Shown: piece after piece, positions 27,776 to 36,723 of the stretch
How positions within the stretch are numbered: the stretch's first letter is position 1
Layout: the number at the start of each line of letters is the position of its first letter
DNA from: Flavobacterium tistrianum
GTDB lineage: Bacteria > Bacteroidota > Bacteroidia > Flavobacteriales > Flavobacteriaceae
Direction of reading: 5' to 3'
Length of the DNA stretch: 64,000 nucleotides
Assembly: GCF_003254545.1 (NCBI RefSeq)
Contig: NZ_QJRH01000070.1
Span: 186,001-250,000 of the forward strand
Notes under the pieces: model-generated
The model's input: only the letters and a program-made list of their open reading frames with translations
Told to the model about the DNA's origin: nothing
Database searches by the model: none
Translations under genes and position numbers: made by a program

Positions 27776-30700
27776 ATGTTTAAAAGATTTATACAAAGAC
27801 CCGTACTCTCGACGGTAATATCTGTTATTATCGTTATTTTAGGTGTTTTAGGCCTAATCGAGTTACCGATTTCCCAATATCCGGATATCGCACCGCCAAC
27901 GGTTAACGTAGCCGCAAGTTATACTGGAGCCAATGCCGATGTGGTGCTGAAAAGTATCGTGATTCCGTTGGAAGAGCAAATTAATGGTGTAGAAAACATG
28001 ACTTACATGACTTCTACAGCTACAAATGATGGTAACGCATCGATCAAAGTTTTCTTTAAAGTAGGAACTAATCCTGACTTAGCGGCGGTAAACGTTCAGA
28101 ACAGGGTTTCTCGAGCTACAAGTTTACTGCCTGTAGAGGTGACTCAAGCAGGGGTTACGGTAACTAAAAGTCAGAGTAGTAACTTATTGATTTTCTCCTT
28201 ATACAGTGATGATAAAGCTTACGATCAGACATTTCTTCAGAACTATGCAAAGATTAACCTTGTACCGCAAATTCAGCGTGTTGTTGGGGTAGGAGATGTA
28301 ACCGTTTTTGGTGCAAAAGATTACTCTATGAGAATCTGGCTGAAACCAGATATAATGCAGCAATATAAACTGATTCCAAGTGATATTTCTGCAGCTTTAG
28401 CAGAGCAGAATATCGAAGCAGCACCAGGTAAATTTGGTGAAAACGGAAATCAGGCATTTCAATATGTAATTAAATACAAAGGACGTTTGACAAGCGCTAA
28501 GGAATTTGAAGATATTGTTATCAAATCTGTTGGAAACGGACAGATGCTGAGACTTAAAGATGTAGCAAAAGTAGAGTTAGGATCTTTAAGTTATGCTCAA
28601 ACGATTAAAACAAATGGAGTAGAATCTGCAGCAATGGCAATTAGCCAGACTCCTGGTTCTAATGCGCGTGATGTAATCATCAATTCTAAAAAACTGATTG
28701 AAGAAGCTGCGAAAAGTTTTCCTAAAGGTATGAAATACACCATCATGGTGGACGTTAACGAAAACTTGGATGCTTCTATAGAAAAGGTAATTCATACTTT
28801 GATTGAAGCGTTTATTTTGGTTTTCATCGTAGTATTTATTTTCCTTCAAGATTTTAGATCAACTTTAATTCCAGCGATTGCGGTTCCGGTTGCGATTGTA
28901 GGAACGTTTTTCTTCCTGAATTTATTCGGATTTACGATTAACTTATTGACGCTTTTCGCAATGGTACTCGCCATTGGTATTGTGGTCGATGATGCGATTG
29001 TTGTCGTCGAGGCCGTTCACGCCAAACTCGATCACGGATATAAATCGGCTAAAAAAGCGACTATTCATGCGATGGATGAAATTTCGGGAGCGATTATTTC
29101 GATTACATTAGTAATGGCCGCTGTATTTATTCCGGTAACCTTTATTACAGGATCTACAGGAGTTTTCTACAAGCAGTTTGGTATTACGCTGGCAGTTGCG
29201 ATTATTCTTTCGGCAGTAAACGCCTTGACTTTGAGTCCGGCTTTATGTGCGCTTTTGTTGAAACCGCACGCCGATGATCATAAACATAAAAGTTATTTAC
29301 AGCGTTTTTATACTTCATTTAACGTCGCATTCGATAATGTTACGGCACGATACAAACGTTCCGTAAGTTTCCTTTCTGCTAAAAAATGGATTGCAGTAGG
29401 TTCTATCGTAATAGCAGGTGTAGCTTTAGTTTATATGATGAAGACGACTCCATCAGCTTTCGTTCCTTCTGAGGATCAGGGAACTGTTTTTGCTAACATT
29501 AGCTTGCCGCCATCAGCTTCTATGGAACGTTCTGATATCATGGCAAAAAGAGTAGACAGTATTGCGAAAACAATTCCAGGAGTAAAAAATACCCTTCGTA
29601 TCGTTGGTCAGAACTTTACTGCTGGAGCTGGTAGTGCTTACAGTATGGTTATTGTAAAATTATATCCTTGGGATAAGCGTGATCTTAGTGTTGATGATGT
29701 AATCGGGCAGCTTTTTGCTAAAACAAGCGGTATTCGTGAAGCCAATATTTTCTTTATTTCGCCTCCAACTATTCAAGGTTTCGGACAAAGCGGCGGATTC
29801 GAATTCCAATTGCAGGACAAAGGTGGACACACAACTTCTGAATTTTATAAAGTTAATAATGAGTTTTTAGCAAAATTATCTGAGCGCCCAGAAATACAAT
29901 ATGCAACAACGCCATTTAACCCTGGTTTCCCTCAGTATATGATGGATATTAATTTAGCGAAAGCGAAAGATGCAGGAGTTTCGGTAAATACGATTCTATC
30001 AACCATGCAAGGTTATTATGGTGGATTGTATGCTTCCAATTTCAACAAATTTGGAAAACAATATCGTGTAATGGTTCAGGCTGCTCCAGAGTTTAGAGCT
30101 AATACGGAAGGGTTGAATAAGATTTTCGTTAGAAACAGTGCAGGAAACATGGCGCCAATTACTGAGTTTGTAAAAATGACAAGAGTTTTTGGACCAGAAT
30201 CTATTTCGAGATTTAACTTATTTACGTCGATTTCGATTACCGGAGCACCAAAACCAGGTTACAGTTCTGGAGATGCAATTAAAGCTATTCAGGAAGTGGC
30301 TGCAGAAAATCTTCCAGCAGGTTATGGTTATGAATTCTCTGGATTAACACGTGAGGAATTAGCATCGGGCGGTGAAACAATTTTCATTTTCCTTTTATGT
30401 TTGGTATTCGTTTACTTCCTTTTAAGTGCACAATATGAGAGCTACATTTTACCATTTGCAGTACTATTCTCAATTCCGTTTGGATTGGCAGGAGCGTATT
30501 TATTTTCGATTATTTTCAAATTAAATAGCAATATTTACTTGCAGATTTCCTTAATCATGCTGATCGGACTTCTGGCGAAGAATGGTATTTTGATTGTCGA
30601 ATTTGCTTTGGATAGAAGAAGAAAAGGACTTCCAATTGTACAAGCAGCCATTGAAGGAGCAGTAGCGCGTTTACGTCCAATTTTGATGACTTCGTTTGCC

Positions 30701-30946
30701 TTTATTTTAGGATTAGTTCCACTAATGTTTGCTTCTGGAGCAGGAGCTGTGGGAAATAGATCGATTGGTACTGGAGCCGTTGGAGGTATGTTGATCGGAA
30801 CAATTTTAGGAGTATTTGTTATTCCGGTTCTGTTTATCATTTTCCAAACTTTACAAGAAAAAGTAAGCGGTCCAGCAAAAGATGGTTATGATGATGAAGA
30901 CGACGATGAAGACGAAATTCATTTAATAGAAGCTCACAAAGAGTAA
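27776..30946 (+). CDS. RND-family multidrug efflux permease (HAE1 type)
   Basis: A 1056-residue inner-membrane proton antiporter with full family length: N-terminal helix and porter start RPVLSTVISVIIVILGV, proton-relay aspartates D405-D406 (VVDDAIVVVE), the relay lysine K935 (LLAKNGILIVEFA), and duplicated porter domains between helix 1-2 and 7-8. It expels hydrophobic drugs, dyes or detergents through the outer-membrane channel encoded next. The C-terminus has an acidic tail (DDEDDDEDEIH). No TetR repressor is adjacent; the divergent LytTR pair is the nearest regulator. Confidence 0.95.
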   Translation: MFKRFIQRPVLSTVISVIIVILGVLGLIELPISQYPDIAPPTVNVAASYTGANADVVLKSIVIPLEEQINGVENMTYMTSTATNDGNASIKVFFKVGTNPDLAAVNVQNRVSRATSLLPVEVTQAGVTVTKSQSSNLLIFSLYSDDKAYDQTFLQNYAKINLVPQIQRVVGVGDVTVFGAKDYSMRIWLKPDIMQQYKLIPSDISAALAEQNIEAAPGKFGENGNQAFQYVIKYKGRLTSAKEFEDIVIKSVGNGQMLRLKDVAKVELGSLSYAQTIKTNGVESAAMAISQTPGSNARDVIINSKKLIEEAAKSFPKGMKYTIMVDVNENLDASIEKVIHTLIEAFILVFIVVFIFLQDFRSTLIPAIAVPVAIVGTFFFLNLFGFTINLLTLFAMVLAIGIVVDDAIVVVEAVHAKLDHGYKSAKKATIHAMDEISGAIISITLVMAAVFIPVTFITGSTGVFYKQFGITLAVAIILSAVNALTLSPALCALLLKPHADDHKHKSYLQRFYTSFNVAFDNVTARYKRSVSFLSAKKWIAVGSIVIAGVALVYMMKTTPSAFVPSEDQGTVFANISLPPSASMERSDIMAKRVDSIAKTIPGVKNTLRIVGQNFTAGAGSAYSMVIVKLYPWDKRDLSVDDVIGQLFAKTSGIREANIFFISPPTIQGFGQSGGFEFQLQDKGGHTTSEFYKVNNEFLAKLSERPEIQYATTPFNPGFPQYMMDINLAKAKDAGVSVNTILSTMQGYYGGLYASNFNKFGKQYRVMVQAAPEFRANTEGLNKIFVRNSAGNMAPITEFVKMTRVFGPESISRFNLFTSISITGAPKPGYSSGDAIKAIQEVAAENLPAGYGYEFSGLTREELASGGETIFIFLLCLVFVYFLLSAQYESYILPFAVLFSIPFGLAGAYLFSIIFKLNSNIYLQISLIMLIGLLAKNGILIVEFALDRRRKGLPIVQAAIEGAVARLRPILMTSFAFILGLVPLMFASGAGAVGNRSIGTGAVGGMLIGTILGVFVIPVLFIIFQTLQEKVSGPAKDGYDDEDDDEDEIHLIEAHKE

Positions 30947-30964
30947 ACTTAAATTACAACAAAA

Positions 30965-32371
30965 ATGACGAATAGTTCAAATAAATATATTTTACTGGTA
31001 ATGACAGCCGCACTTATTAGTGCGTGCTCTGTTACCAAGAAATACGAACGTCCCACAACATTAAAAACAGACCAGTTGTATCGTGATCAGTCTACAACAG
31101 ATTCGACTACAATTGCAGATATGCCTTGGAATACTGTTTTTAAAGATGAAAAGCTGAATGCACTAATTCAAAAAGGATTAGATCAGAACCTGAATCTAAA
31201 AAATGCAATTGAGAATATTGTTCAAGCAAGAGCATCTTTGCGTCAGAGTAAATTGGCTTATTACCCAAGTTTGCAATTGGATGCAAACGTAACGCACAAC
31301 AAACAATCTCAGGCAGCATTAAACTTTCCGTCGGGAATCAATATTAATACGTTAACGACTACTTACAAATTAGGCGTAAGCAGTTCTTGGGAAATTGATG
31401 TTTGGGGAAAATTAAGCAGTTCTAAAAGAGCAGCTCTAGCAACCTATTTAGCTTCAGATGCTGCAAAACAAGCAGTTCAAACGCAATTAATTGCTGATAT
31501 TGCCAATAATTACTTTTTATTGTTAGCTTATGATGAATCGTTAAAAATTACGGAAGAAACATTAAAAAGTCGTATCGAAAACGTTGAAACCATTAAAGCT
31601 TTAAAGGAAGGAGCAATTGTAACTGGTGCGGCTGTTGTTCAGAGTGAAGCGAACCAGCATGCAGCTGAAGTTTTAATTCCAGACTTGAAACAAAGCATTC
31701 GTGAAACCGAAAATGCTTTGAATATTTTACTTGGACAAGGACCTGGACCTATTGATAGAGGAGTTTTGGGGACACAGATTATTCCTGAAAAAATCGCAAT
31801 CGGAATGCCTGCACAATTGTTGAATAATCGTCCAGATGTCCGTCAAGCGGAATTTAATTTCAGAGTCGCTTTTGAGTCGACTAATTTGGCTAAAACTTAT
31901 TTTTACCCAAGTTTAACGCTTACTGCAAGTACAGGATTTTCAAATTTAGAGTTGAATGACTTCTTCAGCCATTCTATTTTTTATTCGATTATTGGAGGAT
32001 TAACACAGCCTTTATTTAATCACGGTTTAAATAAAATGAGATTGACTACAGCGCAGTCACAACAATTGCAAGCATACAACAATTTCCAGCAAAGCCTTTT
32101 AGTCGCTGGTCAAGAAGTTTCAAATGCCTTGTATGCGTATCAAATGGCTGTTGAAAAAGAAGATTCTAGAGCGAAACAAATTGCAGCTTTAGAGAAAGCA
32201 GTAGATTTTACGCAAGAACTTTTAGAATACAGTTCGGCAACTAACTATACAGATGTATTAACATCTCAGCAAAACCTTTTAGCGGCACAATTAAACGGAG
32301 TAAATGATAATCTCCAGAAATTGCAAGCTGTTATTAATTTGTACAGAGCGTTGGGTGGTGGTTGGAAATAA
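30965..32371 (+). CDS. RND outer-membrane efflux channel lipoprotein (TolC/OprM type)
   Basis: A 468-residue lipoprotein (lipobox ISAC, C21). Two OEP repeats with the family landmarks YPSLQLDANVTH, ANNYFLLLAYDESLK, LLNNRPDVRQAEFNFR and YPSLTLTASTGFSN are present. It forms the trimeric tunnel of the tripartite pump. The last gene of the operon, 18 nt after the permease, and followed by a terminator. Confidence 0.93.
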   Translation: MTNSSNKYILLVMTAALISACSVTKKYERPTTLKTDQLYRDQSTTDSTTIADMPWNTVFKDEKLNALIQKGLDQNLNLKNAIENIVQARASLRQSKLAYYPSLQLDANVTHNKQSQAALNFPSGININTLTTTYKLGVSSSWEIDVWGKLSSSKRAALATYLASDAAKQAVQTQLIADIANNYFLLLAYDESLKITEETLKSRIENVETIKALKEGAIVTGAAVVQSEANQHAAEVLIPDLKQSIRETENALNILLGQGPGPIDRGVLGTQIIPEKIAIGMPAQLLNNRPDVRQAEFNFRVAFESTNLAKTYFYPSLTLTASTGFSNLELNDFFSHSIFYSIIGGLTQPLFNHGLNKMRLTTAQSQQLQAYNNFQQSLLVAGQEVSNALYAYQMAVEKEDSRAKQIAALEKAVDFTQELLEYSSATNYTDVLTSQQNLLAAQLNGVNDNLQKLQAVINLYRALGGGWK

Positions 32372-32386
32372 TTGTTTATAATGATA

Positions 32387-32417
32387 AAAACCGTCTCAAA
32401 ATCTGAGGCGGTTTTTT
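32387..32417 (+). terminator. intrinsic terminator of the RND operon
   Basis: AACCGTCTCA pairs with TGAGGCGGTT (one G-T wobble) and runs into a T6 tract, 16 nt after the channel gene stop. Confidence 0.85.
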
Positions 32418-32550
32418 GAAAAGTACATCGTCTAAAAAACACTATTCGTCGATTAGTTTCGTAATTTTGTATAATGAATGCTTGAATCACAAATCTTTGG
32501 CATTAATTTCGATTAGTATCTATTAAAGTTAACATTTAAATTCTAAAGAC

Positions 32551-33027
32551 GTGAAAAAGTTAATATTCGCCTCAGTGCTTTTTATGAGTGCATTTTTTGC
32601 TCAAGCTCAGGTATCAGTAAATGTAAATATTGGTACTCCTCCAAATTGGGGACCGCAGGGTTACGACAATAGCAGATACTATTATTTGCCAGACATCGAT
32701 GTGTATTATGATATTAATCAAAGTGTATTCATTTATGACAACAGCGGAAAATGGGTTCGTGAAAGAAGACTTCCGTCAAGATATAGAAACTATGATTTAT
32801 ATTCAGGATACAAAGTAGTTTTGACCGATTATAGAGGAGATTCGCCTTATTACTATCATTCAAAACATAGAGCTGAATATCCGAAAGGTTACCATGGAAA
32901 ACCTCAAAAAAACAGAGGAGAAAAGCCAAAAGGCAACAACGGAAACCACTATGGAAATGATAAAGGAAAAAACAAAGGAAATAAGTCAGACAAGAACCAC
33001 GATCACGGTAATGGCAAACACCATTAA
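32551..33027 (+). CDS. exported Tyr-rich protein with Lys/His/Gly/Asn-rich tail
   Basis: A 158-residue exported protein of unknown function. Signal peptide about 1-19 (FFAQAQ). The middle (about 25-105) is a Tyr-rich beta domain (RYYYLPDIDVYYDINQSVFIYDN) with the positively charged segment RERRLPSRYR; the last 45 residues are basic, His/Asn/Gly/Lys-rich repeats ending KHH and probably disordered or metal-binding. Proteins with this Tyr-rich start are common in Flavobacteriaceae but I know no function. Monocistronic, with terminators on both sides. Confidence 0.65.
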   Translation: MKKLIFASVLFMSAFFAQAQVSVNVNIGTPPNWGPQGYDNSRYYYLPDIDVYYDINQSVFIYDNSGKWVRERRLPSRYRNYDLYSGYKVVLTDYRGDSPYYYHSKHRAEYPKGYHGKPQKNRGEKPKGNNGNHYGNDKGKNKGNKSDKNHDHGNGKHH

Positions 33028-33043
33028 TAAACATGACTAAAAG

Positions 33044-33071
33044 AAAACGCCTCCAATTTGGAGGCGTTTTT
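33044..33071 (+). terminator. intrinsic terminator after the Tyr-rich protein gene
   Basis: AAAACGCCTCC pairs with GGAGGCGTTTT around a 5-nt loop, followed by TGATTTT. Confidence 0.85.
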
Positions 33072-33090
33072 GATTTTATGTCATAAGAAA

Positions 33091-33153
33091 AATAGAAAAT
33101 AGAAAATAGAAAATAGAAAATAGAAAATAGAAAATAGAAAATAGAAAATAGAA
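33091..33153. repeat. tandem heptamer AATAGAA x9
   Basis: Nine exact consecutive copies of AATAGAA followed by a degenerate unit. A 7-bp unit of this kind changes copy number by slippage. It lies between two convergent gene ends, so an effect on expression is unlikely. Confidence 0.95.
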
Positions 33154-33182
33154 AATATATCGATTATGTATTTCGAATATAG

Positions 33183-33450
33183 CCCGCGGTTTCAACCGCG
33201 GGAAACGTATTGTGATGATATTGTGTAGCTCCTCCGTAGCTTTTTCTTGCGCTGGGATTTTTTGCTATAAATATTTCGCTCCTCTGGAGCTTTTGTGTTT
33301 TATTTGCTAATTTGTAGTTAGAATCTAGTAACCTCCAGCTTTAGCTGGAGGTTACTAGATTCTACTTTATTGGCTTTAGCCAAACTAGACGAAAAGTTTG
33401 GCTAAAGCCTTTTATTTGCATAAACAAAAAAACTCCAGCTAAAGCTGGAG
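33183..33450. repeat. cluster of five REP-like hairpins
   Basis: CCCGCGG-TTTCAA-CCGCGGG (33183-33202); GCTCC-TCT-GGAGC (33278-33290); a 20-bp perfect stem with a 2-nt loop (33321-33362, core ACCTCCAGCT); a 15-bp stem GGCTTTAGCCAAACT (33372-33386 with 33395-33409); and CTCCAGCT-AA-AGCTGGAG (33433-33450). Adjacent hairpins share the CTCCAGCT and GGCTTTAGCC words, suggesting repeated insertion of related elements. Confidence 0.8.
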
Positions 33451-33579
33451 GCAATTGATATTTTTAAATATTTAAAAAAAATTATTGCTAATTCGTGCAA
33501 TTGCTTCGCAAGTTCGCTATCGCTCGGGTTGTGGCAAAACAAAAATCCTTTTTAATCCAAATAATCTGTGGCTAAAAAA

Positions 33580-34884
33580 CTATTCAGAGGCCGTTTTCAG
33601 CTTATGGCCAAAAGCTCCAAAAGAAAGAATAATCAAGAAACAAACTAAAGGAATAATATATCCAGACTGAATATCATCATGATTCATATCAATCAAAGTT
33701 CCCATTCCGTAAGGAATAATAGCACCTCCGACAATTGACATTACCAACCAAGAAGAACCCGTTTCAGTATTCGATTTTAAGCCTTTAATTCCTAAAGAAA
33801 ATATCGTTGGGAACATAATTGACATAAAGAACCCAATTCCTCCAAGAGCGTAAATTACCACGATTCCTGAACCATAAATAGCTACTAAACAAAGTAAAAC
33901 GCTCATTACGCAGTAGATCGACAATAAAACATAATCTTTTACAAAACGTAGAAAGAAAGTCCCAATAAAACGTCCTGCCATAAAAAGGAAACCGTAGATT
34001 CCTAAATAATATCCAGCCGTTTTTTCGTCTAATCCGGCTCCTTGTTGTGCAATTCTGATAAAGAAACTCGTAATACAAACCTGTGCACCAACATAAAAGA
34101 ATTGAGCGATAACGCCCCAGCTTAAATGTCTGAATTTTAAAACAGAGAAAAATCCAGGTTTGATTTCAGCTTCTGCATGAGTTGCTTTCATTGAGGGCAA
34201 TTGTACGAAATAGAAAATTACCGCAACTAAAACTAAGATACTCCCCAAAACGATGTAAGGCATTTTTACAGAAGCCGCTTCACCCAATAAATAAGCCGCT
34301 TTTTCTGCTTCAGGCATTGCAGCCATTTGTTCTGGCGTATGATTAGTTCCTGAAAGAATAAATAACGAACCAACAATAGGAGCAACCATGGCAGCCAATC
34401 CGTTGAAAGAAGCTGCTAAATTCAATCTTTTAGAAGAAGATTCTGCTGGCCCTAAAATCGCTGCATAAGGATTGGCACTAGTTTCTAAAATAGTTAAACC
34501 ACATCCAATTACAAAAAGTGCAAATAAAAACAATTCATAAGTTCTGGTATTAGCAGCAGGAACAAATAAAAATGCTCCAATAGCAAAAACCAATAATCCA
34601 GTTATAATGCTGTTTTTATAGCCAAACTTTTTAATCAGCATTCCCGCTGGAATTGCCATGATAAAATAAGCAAAGAATACAGAAGTATCAATTAAAGTAG
34701 ATTGACGATTGTTTAATTCACACGCTTTTTTCAAATGCGGAATTAAAACTGAATCTAAATTGTGGGCCATTCCCCACAGAAAAAATAGACATGTAACGAG
34801 AATAAAAGGCAGAAGATATTGTTTTTGATTTCCGCCTTCTGATGGCACTTCATGTTGATCGCCAGCTTGGTTTGTAATTTGCAT
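33580..34884 (-). CDS. fucP: FucP-type sugar:H+ symporter (MFS)
   Basis: A 434-residue, 12-helix MFS protein of the FHS (L-fucose:proton) type. Recognisable are FLWGMAHNLDSVLIPHLKKA at helix 1, STLIDTSVFFAYFIMAIPAG, and the LTILETSANPYA segment whose Glu corresponds to FucP E135. The FucP D46 position is Ser here, with Asp one residue before it. The family takes up L-fucose, other hexoses or N-acetylglucosamine. It is the last gene of a seven-gene minus-strand operon opposite SDR and lactonase genes of probable L-fucose/L-rhamnose oxidation, which makes a deoxysugar its likely substrate. Confidence 0.8.
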   Translation of the reverse strand: MQITNQAGDQHEVPSEGGNQKQYLLPFILVTCLFFLWGMAHNLDSVLIPHLKKACELNNRQSTLIDTSVFFAYFIMAIPAGMLIKKFGYKNSIITGLLVFAIGAFLFVPAANTRTYELFLFALFVIGCGLTILETSANPYAAILGPAESSSKRLNLAASFNGLAAMVAPIVGSLFILSGTNHTPEQMAAMPEAEKAAYLLGEAASVKMPYIVLGSILVLVAVIFYFVQLPSMKATHAEAEIKPGFFSVLKFRHLSWGVIAQFFYVGAQVCITSFFIRIAQQGAGLDEKTAGYYLGIYGFLFMAGRFIGTFFLRFVKDYVLLSIYCVMSVLLCLVAIYGSGIVVIYALGGIGFFMSIMFPTIFSLGIKGLKSNTETGSSWLVMSIVGGAIIPYGMGTLIDMNHDDIQSGYIIPLVCFLIILSFGAFGHKLKTASE

Positions 34885-34904
34885 TGTTTAGATAGTTTTT
34901 TTAG

Positions 34905-35065
34905 GTTCAAAGTGACAAAGTAACAAAGGCTCAAAGTGTGGAAATCTATGTTTCTTTGTTGCTTTTTTTTTGTTTAGTATTCAGGTTTGAGTGGCAAAAA
35001 GAATATTTTCAAAGAAGAGAAACCTCTGTCCCTTTGTAACTTTGTTCCTTTGTCACTTCAAGAAA
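34905..35065. repeat. intergenic dyad (gacaaag / ctttgtc words)
   Basis: GGTTCAAAGTGACAAAGTAACAAAGG on the left (split in words) is answered by CCTTTGTCACTT on the right around a 100-nt centre. Same family as 14517-14669. It sits between the symporter and MaoC genes inside the operon. Confidence 0.55.
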
Positions 35066-35069
35066 AAGT

Positions 35070-35510
35070 TTACTTTTTCTTAACAAATAAAAGGTGATCA
35101 CATACCAAAACGACTTCACCGCGTTGGTTAATGATTTCTACATGTTCTGTGACAGCTCCCATTTCTGGATGTTTGGCTTCGCCTTTTTCAGAAATAGTTA
35201 CTTCAGAGTGAATAGTATCGCCGATATGGACAGGTTTTACAAAACGCATTTTGTCGTATCCTCTAGAAAAAGCTTCAGGGTTTATTTCAGAAGCGGTTAA
35301 TCCGATTCCGATGGCAAAAACCATGGTTCCGTGTGCAATTCTTTGTCCGAAGGATTGAGTTTTGCACCATTCTTCGTCCATGTGATGAGGGAAGAAATCT
35401 CCAGTATGTCCGGCATGAACAACAAAATCGGTTTCTGTAATGGTTCTGCCTAAAGTTATTCGTTTGTCGTCGATTTGATAATCTTCGAAAAAAGTCGATT
35501 TGAAATACAT
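35070..35510 (-). CDS. MaoC-family (R)-specific enoyl-CoA hydratase-like protein
   Basis: A 146-residue hot-dog-fold protein. The hydratase motif is [20 protein letters not shown] with catalytic D38 and H43; the usual Asn of GDxNPxH is Phe. [15 protein letters not shown] follows as the conserved substrate loop. MaoC enzymes add or remove water on acyl-CoA thioesters. Its place between a Gfo/Idh oxidoreductase and the FucP symporter, behind two family III CoA-transferases, implies that an acyl-CoA intermediate is hydrated or dehydrated in this pathway. A related MaoC type acts on mesaconyl- or methylmalyl-CoA. Confidence 0.85.
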   Translation of the reverse strand: MYFKSTFFEDYQIDDKRITLGRTITETDFVVHAGHTGDFFPHHMDEEWCKTQSFGQRIAHGTMVFAIGIGLTASEINPEAFSRGYDKMRFVKPVHIGDTIHSEVTISEKGEAKHPEMGAVTEHVEIINQRGEVVLVCDHLLFVKKK

Positions 35511-35625
35511 AATTTATTCTTTTTATTCGTCAGCTCTTTCAAATAGATTTCAAAATCAGGTTTGTTTTGAAGAGGACTTAAATTTTGTTTTTTGGTTTTG
35601 AAATATAGTGTTTTAATTACACTTA

Positions 35626-36690
35626 TTAAAAAGAAATTCCTCCATTTTTGTTGCTTTCGTAACAAGCTTCTACAACTTTCATCGTGCCTAACACATCTTG
35701 AACACTTGCAGATAATATCTTGTCAGAACCTTCTTTATAACGCATCAGATTGGACATCGCGCCAATAAAAGCTTCTGGAAACCAAGAACCTTCCAATTTT
35801 ACTTCTGTCCATTCGTATTCATTTTCATTATCTTTTTTGGGCAAAGCGTACTCAAAAACGTCGGGTAAACCGTCAGGATAGTTCATTAACAATCCCATTT
35901 TTGCTTTAACAGCGCCTTTTGTTCCTTCCCATTTGATGTAACTTTCTTCATGTTTTGGACCAAAATGATGATCGTGATTTGTATTGATGACAACATGTTT
36001 ATCTTCACCATAATCCAAAATAATGGTAGATCGGCTTGACGATAATTTCTTAAGCGGATGTTTAGCTGTTTTCGCATAAACACTTTTCGGATTTCCCAAA
36101 AAAGATCGAATGCAGTCGATATAATGAACACTGTGGAAAAGAATCTCCAATCTCGGATGTTCTTTAATTAAAGGAAACAATTCCCAAGGTGTATTTACAG
36201 TTACTTTGAATTCTAAATCGTATAATTCACCAATGATGCCCTGATCGATTAAATATCGGGCAGCGCTTACAAAAGAAGCAAAACGCAATTGGAAATTGAT
36301 TGCAGCAACCAAATTTTTTCTTTCGCATACTTCTACAATTTCGCGTGCCTGAGCCAAATCATTTCCCATTGGTTTCTGGATCAAAACAGCTGCACCGTCA
36401 GGCAATTGCTCTAAAATTTCGATGTATTGATCAGGTAAGACGGTAATATCGTAAACAGCATTTGATGGCGCATTTTTTACTGCATCGGCAACACTTTCAA
36501 AAACATGATCGATTTTGAATTCTTTCTGTAAATCGTAAGCTTTTGAAATCGTTCTGTTGGTAATGCCAAAAACTTTAAAACCAGCCATTTCATAAGCAGG
36601 AAGATGCGCATCTTTTACAATACCGCTTGCTCCAATAATCACAATGGGCTGTTCTGTTTGGGGAAGTAAAGGTTTATAGGGAATATTCAT
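35626..36690 (-). CDS. Gfo/Idh/MocA-family oxidoreductase (minus operon)
   Basis: A 354-residue NAD(P)-dependent oxidoreductase. N-terminal Rossmann fold with IVIIGASGIVKDAHLP (about 17-32), the EKP-like motif as IQKPMG (about 103-108), then the C-terminal alpha/beta substrate domain with HSVHYIDCIR as the His of the catalytic centre (about 187-196). These enzymes oxidise or reduce sugars, sugar acids or inositols at a ring carbon. It lies 33 nt after the solute-binding-like gene and 115 nt before the MaoC gene, so it probably acts on the same substrate. Confidence 0.88.
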   Translation of the reverse strand: MNIPYKPLLPQTEQPIVIIGASGIVKDAHLPAYEMAGFKVFGITNRTISKAYDLQKEFKIDHVFESVADAVKNAPSNAVYDITVLPDQYIEILEQLPDGAAVLIQKPMGNDLAQAREIVEVCERKNLVAAINFQLRFASFVSAARYLIDQGIIGELYDLEFKVTVNTPWELFPLIKEHPRLEILFHSVHYIDCIRSFLGNPKSVYAKTAKHPLKKLSSSRSTIILDYGEDKHVVINTNHDHHFGPKHEESYIKWEGTKGAVKAKMGLLMNYPDGLPDVFEYALPKKDNENEYEWTEVKLEGSWFPEAFIGAMSNLMRYKEGSDKILSASVQDVLGTMKVVEACYESNKNGGISF

Positions 36691-36723
36691 GTGTACTATA
36701 TTTTGAAATTAAGCCTGCAAATT

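Larger units (their letters stand above)
33028..33579. other. 552-bp convergent gap filled with terminator, heptamer and hairpin repeats
   Basis: Contains the terminator at 33044-33071, nine copies of a heptamer (33091-33153) and a cluster of at least five hairpins (33183-33450). Downstream of these, 33451-33579 is A/T-rich with no recognised element. No gene is supported; short frames here lie in repeats. Confidence 0.7.

Noticed and set aside
33091..33160. Heptamer array as a possible CRISPR or phase-variation switch
   Set aside because: The units are 7 bp and directly adjacent, with no spacers, and lie between convergent gene ends, so neither CRISPR nor promoter control fits.
33485..33670. 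Small plus-strand ORF in the repeat gap
   Set aside because: It runs from repeat-rich DNA into the end of the FucP-type gene on the opposite strand and has no coding character.
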